Origin: Algoriphagus sp. NG3
GTDB lineage: Bacteria > Bacteroidota > Bacteroidia > Cytophagales > Cyclobacteriaceae
NCBI RefSeq assembly: GCF_034119865.1
Contig: NZ_CP139421.1
Coordinates: forward strand, 1,674,001-1,738,000
Direction of reading: 5' to 3'
Length of the DNA stretch: 64,000 bases
The position numbers were made by a program, and so were the translations under genes. Below are positions 46,926-53,910 of this stretch, in pieces. Under the pieces are notes generated by a model. The model ran no database searches, was not told where the DNA came from, and saw only the letters and a program-made list of their open reading frames with translations. Position 1 is the stretch's first letter, and each line of letters starts with the position of its first letter.

Positions 46926-47363
46926 TTATTTTCTGACTCTATTCCACTCGACAGTGCGGCTAACCCAAGAGTCTCCTAAGTACCCAGTGACCTCTAATAG
47001 GTCTTTCTTCTTTAAATTCAGTTCGCAGGTATAACTAAGTCCGGATTCCGGATCGTAAATCTTTCCACCAGACCAGTTACCATCTTTGTATTGCAGCCCC
47101 TCTAAAATCGTCAATCCCATCAATGGACGATCTCTTAGGCTTGAATCTGAATTGACGATATCCTTTTCTTCATCGGGATTGTTTGCATTTTGTATCCAGA
47201 CTATTTTTCCGATTATCCCATTTTCCATTTCCATGATTTCAATTTGGGCTGTCTTTTCCGTATTGAACCAAATACCGGATATATTAGACTTAGACTGTCC
47301 CAAGGCGTGGGTACCTCCCAGGATTAGGAAAATGAGTACTGAAGCAAATTGACAAGTTTTCAT
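46926..47363 (-). CDS. DUF2147 exported protein
   Basis: 145 residues with a signal peptide ending at HALGQ. The mature beta-rich domain has the DUF2147 pattern: SGIWFNTEKTAQIEIME, GIIGKIVWIQNANNP, GLTILEGLQYKDGNWSGGKIYDPESGLSYTCEL and a late GYLGDSWVSRTVEW. It is a small periplasmic or secreted lipocalin-like domain of unknown role, frequent in Bacteroidota and Proteobacteria. Divergent from pdeM, with 74 bp between starts. Confidence 0.88.
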   Translation of the reverse strand: MKTCQFASVLIFLILGGTHALGQSKSNISGIWFNTEKTAQIEIMEMENGIIGKIVWIQNANNPDEEKDIVNSDSSLRDRPLMGLTILEGLQYKDGNWSGGKIYDPESGLSYTCELNLKKKDLLEVTGYLGDSWVSRTVEWNRVRK

Positions 47364-47437
47364 AAAAAATGCGTTTAGTGAATCTATATTTGATCAGGTT
47401 TTTTACACCTTACCCCCAAAACTATACCCAAGATTAA

Positions 47438-48094
47438 ATGCATTTGGATATTTTCTTTGCAGACACTACGCTTCATTTACTACCGGAGAAAGCTGTTTGG
47501 ATTGCCGAGAATTCAACTTTATTTATTGCTGATCTTCATTTCGGAAAAGCTGCACACTTCCGTAAAGTGGGGATACCTATCCCTGAGCCTATACATAATG
47601 TTGATTTAGAGCAAATTAAATTACTTCTAGATAAATTTTCCCCGAAAGATTTTTATATTCTGGGAGACCTCTTTCATAGCGAATGGAATACACAATGGGA
47701 AGTTTTACTTCGTTTTTTAGGGGATTATAAGCAGACTAAATTTCATTTGGTGAAGGGGAATCACGACATTTTACCAGCACTGGCATATCAGCAATCCATC
47801 TTCGAAATTCATGAAGAACCAGTCGAACTGGGGAATTTGTTGCTCACTCATGAGCCCGAAGACCAGGTACCATCTGGCAAACTGAATCTCTGTGGGCATG
47901 TGCATCCCGGCGTACGGCTGTATGGAAAGGGAAGGCAGGCCATAAATTTATCCTGTTTTCATTTATCGGAAAACAAACTGATACTTCCTGCTTTTGGAAG
48001 ATTTACCGGACTGGCAATAGTGAAGCAAAGGCCGCAAGATCAGGTATTTGGGATCAGTGGTGAAAAAGTCATCAAAATCCTTTATCAGGAATAG
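47438..48094 (+). CDS. pdeM: Ligase-associated DNA damage response endonuclease PdeM-like
   Basis: 218 residues of calcineurin-like metallophosphoesterase fold: FIADLHFGKAAHFRK (DxH), YILGDLFHSEW (GDxxH), VKGNHDILP (GNHD), and CGHVHPGVRL (GHxH), a complete di-metal site. This is the PdeM pattern, usually encoded with an ATP-dependent DNA ligase and an Lhr-like helicase. Here no such neighbours are present: upstream is a DUF2147 gene on the other strand and downstream is ftsX. Function as a DNA-repair nuclease is inferred from the family. Confidence 0.85.
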   Translation: MHLDIFFADTTLHLLPEKAVWIAENSTLFIADLHFGKAAHFRKVGIPIPEPIHNVDLEQIKLLLDKFSPKDFYILGDLFHSEWNTQWEVLLRFLGDYKQTKFHLVKGNHDILPALAYQQSIFEIHEEPVELGNLLLTHEPEDQVPSGKLNLCGHVHPGVRLYGKGRQAINLSCFHLSENKLILPAFGRFTGLAIVKQRPQDQVFGISGEKVIKILYQE

Positions 48095-48143
48095 ATTGGC
48101 AATATCCTTGGGGAAGGTTACTTTTGAGTAGAATTCAAAAGCT

Positions 48144-49034
48144 ATGGCCAACTATCCACGAAAGAAAAAGACACTGGGGCACTTCAAGTTTGGAAGTGTA
48201 CTTTTCAGCACTACCCTATCCCTTTTTATTGTAGGTCTATTTGGAGTAATACTCATCCAGGCAAAGACCCTGACCAGTATGATCCGTGAAAATATTGAGG
48301 TTCAGGTATTCTTGGAGAAAAACCTAGAACAAAAAAAACTTGACGCAATCAAAGATAATCTGGCCACTAGGTCATTTATTCTTCAAAAAGGTGACTCTCT
48401 TAACCTAAGGTTTGTATCAGATGAAGAAGCTGCGGCCACCTTTATTGAAAGCACGGGTGAAGATTTCACCAAGTTTCTGGAAGACAATCCTCTGCGGGAT
48501 AGTTTTGTTTTGGCCATAGCAGAGGAATTTCAGACTTCAGAGCAGCTGGATGCAATAGTTGCTGAAATCGAAGCTATTCCCGGGGTTTTTGAAGTCTCCT
48601 ATATGACAGATCTGGTGGACTCCATTAATAAGAACTTACTCAAAGTAAGTATTGTACTCGGGGGGTTTATCTTGATTTTGATCATTACTGTGGTGATGCT
48701 CATCAATAATACCATAAGATTGGCGCTTTTTTCCCAACGTTTTCTGATTCGTTCCATGCAGTTGGTGGGCGCCACTCGCGGATTTATAAGAAAGCCTTTT
48801 CTGTCACGTGCTTTTTTGTTTGGAATGCTGGCTGGAGGTTTCGCATCCATGATTCTATTTGCGCTGGTGAAATATACCCAGTCAAATATCGAGGGATTCG
48901 CCATGCTTCAAAACCAGCAATTGTTATTGGTTTTGTTTGGTATTTTGATTACAGTAGGCGGAATTCTATCTGTTCTAAGTACCTTGCGAGCTGTCAATAA
49001 GTATTTAAATATGTCTTTGGACGAACTGTATTAA
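48144..49034 (+). CDS. ftsX: Cell division ABC-transporter-like permease FtsX
   Basis: 296 residues. One N-terminal transmembrane helix (about 20-45) is followed by a periplasmic domain of about 115 residues (IEVQVFLEKNLEQKKL through FEVSYMTDLVDSINKN) and three C-terminal membrane helices. The conserved MQLVGATRGFIRKPFL sits after the second helix. FtsX pairs with FtsE at the septum to control peptidoglycan hydrolases. ftsE is not in the window, as is common in Bacteroidota. It begins a run with DUF3098, uppP, truB and ribF on the same strand. Confidence 0.93.
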   Translation: MANYPRKKKTLGHFKFGSVLFSTTLSLFIVGLFGVILIQAKTLTSMIRENIEVQVFLEKNLEQKKLDAIKDNLATRSFILQKGDSLNLRFVSDEEAAATFIESTGEDFTKFLEDNPLRDSFVLAIAEEFQTSEQLDAIVAEIEAIPGVFEVSYMTDLVDSINKNLLKVSIVLGGFILILIITVVMLINNTIRLALFSQRFLIRSMQLVGATRGFIRKPFLSRAFLFGMLAGGFASMILFALVKYTQSNIEGFAMLQNQQLLLVLFGILITVGGILSVLSTLRAVNKYLNMSLDELY

Positions 49035-49042
49035 TCTATATA

Positions 49043-49252
49043 ATGAGCAAATCTTCTTTTCCTTTTTCCCGCAAAAATTACAAACTGATGTTTATAGGCA
49101 TAGGCCTTATCATTTTGGGGTTCATCCTTATCAGCTTAGATGGAGAACCCCATGGTAATGGGGTGTTAGGGTTGACTATCGGTCCAATAGTGACATTGGC
49201 GGGTTTTATTTTTGAATTTTACGCGATTTTCGCAAAAACAGAAAGTAACTAA
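49043..49252 (+). CDS. DUF3098 two-helix membrane protein
   Basis: 69 residues with two predicted membrane helices (LMFIGIGLIILGFILISL and VLGLTIGPIVTLAGFIFEFYAIF) and the basic start FPFSRKNYKL, the DUF3098 pattern. It sits 8 bp after ftsX and 2 bp before uppP. This fixed position between division and lipid-carrier genes suggests a small envelope or division role, but the function is unknown. Confidence 0.9.
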   Translation: MSKSSFPFSRKNYKLMFIGIGLIILGFILISLDGEPHGNGVLGLTIGPIVTLAGFIFEFYAIFAKTESN

Positions 49253-49254
49253 AA

Positions 49255-50049
49255 GTGGAAATAATTGATGCAATTATCCTTGGAATCATCCAAGGATTGA
49301 CGGAGTTTTTGCCGGTATCCTCAAGTGGGCATTTGGAATTGGGAAAAGCAATCTTGGGAGAACATAAAATGCCTGCTGAAGGATTGATGTTCACCGTAGT
49401 TGTACATTTTGCTACTGCTCTCAGTACTATAGTGGTATTCCGAAAAGACATAGGAGAAATTCTCAGTGGTTTGTTCAAATTTCAATGGAATGAAGAAACT
49501 CAATTTGTCACCAAAATCGTGCTTTCTATGATTCCCGCAGCGATTGTAGGATTAGTGTTTGAGGAACAGCTTGAGACTTTATTTGGAGGACAGATCGTAT
49601 TTGTAGGATGCATGCTCATCCTCACGGCAGTGTTGCTCTATCTGGCTGATAGAGCCAAATTTACTAATCAACCCGTAACGTTTTGGCAAGCAATAATTGT
49701 GGGGGTGGCACAGGCTATCGCTATTCTACCTGGGATTTCCCGTTCTGGAGCCACCATTTCTACTTCTGTCCTACTGGGTATAGATAAAGGAAAAGCTGCC
49801 AGGTTCTCGTTTCTGATGGTTGTGCCCTTGATTTTGGGCAAGATTGCCAAAGATATATTAGGCGGTGATCTGTCTATGGAAACTGAGGGAGTTGGATACC
49901 TTAGCGCAGGATTTTTGGCTGCTTTTATAGCTGGAATCATTGCATGTACCTGGATGATCAAGTTGGTGAAAAACAGTAAGCTCAGTTATTTTTCTATTTA
50001 CTGTCTTATTGTAGGTATCATAGCTATAGTAGCTGGTTTATATTTATAA
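49255..50049 (+). CDS. uppP: Undecaprenyl-diphosphate phosphatase UppP
   Basis: 264 residues, multi-pass inner-membrane protein. It starts at GTG 49255, which gives the standard family opening (M/V)EIIDAIILG. The two active-site motifs are QGLTEFLPVSSSGHLEL near the start and ILPGISRSGATIS in the second half. It converts undecaprenyl pyrophosphate to the monophosphate carrier for cell-wall synthesis, and its presence gives bacitracin resistance in other species. It overlaps no neighbour and is followed 1 bp later by truB. Confidence 0.95.
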   Translation: MEIIDAIILGIIQGLTEFLPVSSSGHLELGKAILGEHKMPAEGLMFTVVVHFATALSTIVVFRKDIGEILSGLFKFQWNEETQFVTKIVLSMIPAAIVGLVFEEQLETLFGGQIVFVGCMLILTAVLLYLADRAKFTNQPVTFWQAIIVGVAQAIAILPGISRSGATISTSVLLGIDKGKAARFSFLMVVPLILGKIAKDILGGDLSMETEGVGYLSAGFLAAFIAGIIACTWMIKLVKNSKLSYFSIYCLIVGIIAIVAGLYL

Positions 50050-50050
50050 G

Positions 50051-50731
50051 ATGCAAGAACCCTACGGAGAAGTATTTCTGATCAACAAACCTCTGGAATG
50101 GACATCTTTTGATGTGGTTAAAAAGGTTCGCAATGCCCTTAAAATCAAAAAGGTAGGGCACGCAGGAACTCTGGATCCACTGGCCACAGGTCTGCTTATC
50201 GTCTGTGCCGGCAAAATGACCAAACAGATCGATACTTTTATGGGTCAGGAAAAGGAATACACAGGAACATTTGTAATCGGGGCTACTACCGATTCCTTTG
50301 ATCTGGAGCAGCCGGTGATACCTGTGTCCGACCCTTCTTCTGTAACCCTTGATCAGGTAAAAATGGCAGTAACGGAGCTTACCGGGGATATTTTGCAGAT
50401 ACCTCCTATGCACTCAGCGATCAAAATAGATGGCAAGCGTGTATATGAATCTGCCAGAAAAGGCAAAGAGGTCAAAATGAATCCCCGTCCGGTGACTGTA
50501 AGTGAATTTGAAATCACTAGTTTTGAAAGTCCAGTAGTAGAATTCAGGATAGTATGCTCTAAAGGCACGTATATCCGCAGCCTTGCCAGAGATCTAGGGG
50601 AAAAATTGTCAGTGGGAGCATATATGAGTTCCTTATGCAGAACCAGAATTGGTGATTTCAAGCTTTCAGAGGCTCACGAACTTGGATTGCTAGTAGAAGA
50701 AATCAAATCAAGAACGAATGAAAATCTATGA
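50051..50731 (+). CDS. truB: tRNA pseudouridine-55 synthase TruB
   Basis: 226 residues. The catalytic Asp is in VGHAGTLDPLATGLL (about residue 42). SAIKIDGKRVYESARKG and CSKGTYIRSLARDLGE are the other conserved blocks. It modifies U55 in the T-loop of tRNAs. It overlaps the start of ribF by 14 bp (50718-50731), a tight arrangement seen across Bacteroidota, and is preceded by uppP with 1 bp. Confidence 0.95.
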   Translation: MQEPYGEVFLINKPLEWTSFDVVKKVRNALKIKKVGHAGTLDPLATGLLIVCAGKMTKQIDTFMGQEKEYTGTFVIGATTDSFDLEQPVIPVSDPSSVTLDQVKMAVTELTGDILQIPPMHSAIKIDGKRVYESARKGKEVKMNPRPVTVSEFEITSFESPVVEFRIVCSKGTYIRSLARDLGEKLSVGAYMSSLCRTRIGDFKLSEAHELGLLVEEIKSRTNENL

Positions 50732-51641
50732 AGGCTTAGCTGATTTTCCCAGACTCTCCAATGCTGTAGTTACGAGTGGGACTTTTGATGGAGTGCATTT
50801 AGGACATCAGAAAATTCTTCATCGCATACGGGAATTGGCCCGCTCGATCAATGGGGAAACTGTATTGATCACTTTTTGGCCTCACCCGCGCTTGGTTCTT
50901 TACCCCGATGAACATAATCTCAGGCTATTGAGCACTTTTGAGGAAAAGGCCAAACACCTACGTCAGTTGGGAATAGATCATCTGATCACTATCCCCTTCA
51001 CCAAGGAATTTTCCCAACTCAGTTCTAAGGAATTTATAGAAACAGTTTTGGTGGATACCATCCAAACAAAGAAATTGGTCATAGGCTATGACCACCGATT
51101 TGGCAAAAACCGTGAAGGAAGTTTTGAATACCTGAAGTCTCATCATGAGGAGTATGGTTTTGAGCTGGAAGAAATATCGAGGCAGGATGTAGAGGATATA
51201 GGTGTTTCCAGTACAAAAATCCGCCATTCATTGGAAACGGGTGATATTTTTACCGCAATCAATTGTCTGGGCAGGCCGTATGAATTGAACGGGCTGGTAA
51301 TAAAAGGGCAGCAGATCGGGAGATCCATAGGTTTTCCTACTGCCAACATCCACATTCCCAATGATTATAAACTAATACCCAAAGATGGCGTTTATGCAGT
51401 AGAGGCTATGGTAAACGGAGCCCTGTACAAAGCCATGCTGAATATAGGAAACCGGCCAACTGTCAACGGTACGCAAAAAACAGTCGAGGCGAATTTATTT
51501 GATTTCCAAGGAGATCTTTACGATAAGCAGATCACGATCTACTTCAAGGCCTTTCTTAGAGAGGAACGAAAATTCGATGGACTGGAAGCATTGAAGAACC
51601 AACTTTTCATAGATCAGAAAAATGCCAAGAACTTGCTATAA
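50718..51641 (+). CDS. ribF: Bifunctional riboflavin kinase/FAD synthetase RibF
   Basis: 307 residues. The N-terminal adenylyltransferase domain (VTSGTFDGVHLGHQKIL, ISSTKIR-like VSSTKIRHSL) is followed by the C-terminal flavokinase domain (GQQIGRSIGFPTANIHIP, then LNIGNRPTVNG). It makes FMN and FAD from riboflavin. It overlaps truB by 14 bp and stands 11 bp before the CoA-transferase A-subunit gene. FAD/FMN supply would also serve the LLM flavoprotein at 25 kb, though no direct link is implied. Confidence 0.95.
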   Translation: MKIYEGLADFPRLSNAVVTSGTFDGVHLGHQKILHRIRELARSINGETVLITFWPHPRLVLYPDEHNLRLLSTFEEKAKHLRQLGIDHLITIPFTKEFSQLSSKEFIETVLVDTIQTKKLVIGYDHRFGKNREGSFEYLKSHHEEYGFELEEISRQDVEDIGVSSTKIRHSLETGDIFTAINCLGRPYELNGLVIKGQQIGRSIGFPTANIHIPNDYKLIPKDGVYAVEAMVNGALYKAMLNIGNRPTVNGTQKTVEANLFDFQGDLYDKQITIYFKAFLREERKFDGLEALKNQLFIDQKNAKNLL

Positions 51642-51652
51642 ACCCAAAAAAT

Positions 51653-52348
51653 ATGATCAACAAAACTGTAAAAAATGCCTATGATGCAGTAGCGGACATT
51701 CCCAGCGACAGCATGCTGATGATGGGAGGATTTGGTCTGTCAGGCATTCCTGAAAACTGCATTTCAGCCCTTCTCAAAAGACCTATCTCAGGCTTGACCA
51801 TCGTGTCAAACAATGCCGGAGTGGATGACTTTGGAATAGGACTTCTTCTCAAAAAGCGCATGGTCAAAAAGATGATATCGAGCTATGTGGGTGAAAATGC
51901 GGAGTTTGAGCGACAGCTACTCAGCGGGGAACTGGAAGTGGATCTGGTTCCTCAAGGCACCCTCGCTGAGCGGGTGCGGGCTGGAGGTGCTGGTATTCCA
52001 GCATTTTTTACTCCCGCCGGTGTAGGAACTGAGGTAGCTGAAGGTAAAGAATTACGTGAATTTGACGGGAAAATGTACTTGATGGAATCTTGGCTCAAAG
52101 CGGATTTTTCTATCGTCAAAGCCTGGAAAGGTGATACAGCAGGTAACTTGATATTCAAAGGTACCGCCAGGAATTTCAACCCTATGATGGCAGCTGCGGG
52201 GAAGATCTGCATAGCTGAAGTAGAGGAACTGGTACCGGCAGGCGAGCTTCATCCAAATGAGATCCACACACCTGGAATCTATGTACAGCGGATATTTCAG
52301 GGTGAAAATTACGAGAAGAGAATAGAGCAGCGAACAGTATCCAGATAA
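51653..52348 (+). CDS. CoA-transferase subunit A (acetoacetate/3-oxoacid type)
   Basis: 231 residues of the SugarP_isomerase/CoA-transferase family I alpha subunit: MMGGFGLSGIPENCI and LTIVSNNAGVDDFGIG near the start, LVPQGTLAERVRAGGAGIPAFFTPAG in the middle. With the B subunit downstream it moves CoA from succinyl-CoA (or another donor) to a 3-oxoacid such as acetoacetate. It follows ribF by 11 bp. A 147-bp non-coding gap then separates it from the B subunit, unusual for such pairs. Confidence 0.92.
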   Translation: MINKTVKNAYDAVADIPSDSMLMMGGFGLSGIPENCISALLKRPISGLTIVSNNAGVDDFGIGLLLKKRMVKKMISSYVGENAEFERQLLSGELEVDLVPQGTLAERVRAGGAGIPAFFTPAGVGTEVAEGKELREFDGKMYLMESWLKADFSIVKAWKGDTAGNLIFKGTARNFNPMMAAAGKICIAEVEELVPAGELHPNEIHTPGIYVQRIFQGENYEKRIEQRTVSR

Positions 52349-52495
52349 TTCGCATACACCAGCCAGGTTTTGTCAAGAATAGCACAAACCGGATTATTCA
52401 GAAAATCCCAGTGGTATAAACCTGGTAGGTTTTGGTCTCCGCACCCCAAGAAACTTGACCTCTTCTTCATCCTTTAACTTCAAAAACAACCCAAA

Positions 52496-53152
52496 ATGCT
52501 TACAAAAGAACAGATAGCCCAGCGGATCTCCAGAGAGGTAAAAAACGGGCAATATATTAACTTGGGGATAGGTATTCCCACTTTAGTAGCTAACTATATC
52601 CCTGAAAATCTGGATGTAGTACTTCAGTCTGAAAATGGATTACTCGGGATCGGCCCCTTCCCTACTGAGGAAGAAATCGATCCTGATCTTATCAATGCAG
52701 GCAAGCAGACAGTGACCATGGCAAAAGGCTCCGCTCTTTTCAATTCTGCGGAATCCTTTGCTATGATACGCGGTGGGCATGTACACCTTACTATTTTAGG
52801 CGCTATGGAGGTTTCAGAAAACGGGGATATTGCCAATTGGAAAATTCCCGGCAAAATGGTCAAAGGCATGGGTGGGGCCATGGATTTGGTGGCTTCGGCG
52901 GAGAATATCATAGTAGCTATGCAGCATTGCTCCCGTTCGGGGGAATCCAAATTGCTTCCTGAATGCTCACTGCCCATCACAGGAATTCGCTGTGTGAAAA
53001 AAATTGTCACCGACTTGGCTATGCTGGAAATTGCATCAGAAGGAGGATTTGTTCTGAAAGAAAGGGCTCCTGGTGTCTCAGTAGAAGAAATCATGGAAAA
53101 AACTGCAGGAAAACTCATCGTCAACGGTGAAATACCTGAAATGATTTTGTAA
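52496..53152 (+). CDS. CoA-transferase subunit B
   Basis: 218 residues. The catalytic Glu is in VVLQSENGLLGIGP (SENG), which forms the glutamyl-CoA intermediate. GIPTLVANYIP near the start and TILGAMEVSENGDIANW plus MGGAMDLV later are family markers. It completes the enzyme with the A subunit upstream. Substrate range (acetoacetate versus 3-oxoadipate) cannot be set; length and opening favour the SCOT/AtoA-type pair. Confidence 0.92.
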   Translation: MLTKEQIAQRISREVKNGQYINLGIGIPTLVANYIPENLDVVLQSENGLLGIGPFPTEEEIDPDLINAGKQTVTMAKGSALFNSAESFAMIRGGHVHLTILGAMEVSENGDIANWKIPGKMVKGMGGAMDLVASAENIIVAMQHCSRSGESKLLPECSLPITGIRCVKKIVTDLAMLEIASEGGFVLKERAPGVSVEEIMEKTAGKLIVNGEIPEMIL

Positions 53153-53249
53153 TAATATCGTCAAAAATGAACCGGGTGGATGTTCCTGAAGTTTACCTGA
53201 TTAATTTTGTAAAATCAACGGAGGATCTATTTAGGTCAAAATTAAAAGT

Positions 53250-53588
53250 ATGAAAAACTCAGAGATTAAATTCCAAGTCGATTTGGATGAAAACAGTTTC
53301 CCAAAAACAATCAAATGGGATGCTTCAGATAAAGAAAGTAAAGGCTTGGAAGACACCAAAAGTATAAGCCTCAATGTCTGGGACAATTTGAACCACAGCA
53401 CGCTTAGGATTGACTTATGGACAGAGGAAATGTCTGTAGTGGAGATGAAGCGTTTTTATATAGATATTTTAGGTGGAATGGCTCAGACTATCTTGAACAG
53501 CACGGCTGATGAATACATGTCAGAAGAAATCAAAGATCTCTGTGACAGGCTCGTAAAACATGTAAATGAAGAAAACAAAAACGGATAA
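53250..53588 (+). CDS. gldC: Gliding motility protein GldC
   Basis: 112 residues of the GldC family: MKNSEIKFQVDLDENSFPKTIKWDA-type opening, LNVWDNLNHSTLRIDLWTEEM, then MKRFYIDILGGMAQTI. It is a small soluble protein that supports gliding motility and the type IX secretion machinery in Bacteroidota, and is not always essential for it. It matches the CHU_C-ending surface protein at the window start. Last gene of the run; a strong terminator follows 19 bp after the stop. Confidence 0.93.
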   Translation: MKNSEIKFQVDLDENSFPKTIKWDASDKESKGLEDTKSISLNVWDNLNHSTLRIDLWTEEMSVVEMKRFYIDILGGMAQTILNSTADEYMSEEIKDLCDRLVKHVNEENKNG

Positions 53589-53607
53589 ATCCTTCCGTAA
53601 TTATTCT

Positions 53608-53636
53608 AAAAGCCCGGTACTTCCGGGCTTTTTTTA
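53608..53636 (+). terminator. Terminator of gldC
   Basis: AAAAGCCCGG and CCGGGCTTTT form a perfect 10-bp stem with a 5-nt loop and a T7 tail, 19 bp after the gldC stop. The rest of the gap to 53910 is AT-rich promoter region without a gene. Confidence 0.92.
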
Positions 53637-53910
53637 TGGAAATATTTGGAGAAAGGAAGTTTTTTAGTTTTCGGAATTTTTAATAAAGAAGTCATTGTGA
53701 TTTAAGATCGACAATAAATTAGTTGATTCGTTTTATAATTTCCATTTATAGGCCTCAGTTTCCTTCGCAATCGATTTTTCTCTTTTATTTTCACCTCAAT
53801 ATATTTTGGCGATAAAGTGATAATTGTTCGTTTTTTAGGCTATTTTTCGTCTATTAACAATGAAATAATCGCCCTTATTTCATTGAAGAAAAACTTTAAA
53901 CAGTAAGCCT

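Noticed and set aside
52624..53124. 166-codon frame on the minus strand
   Set aside because: Lies entirely across the CoA-transferase B gene; composition is that of an antisense shadow.
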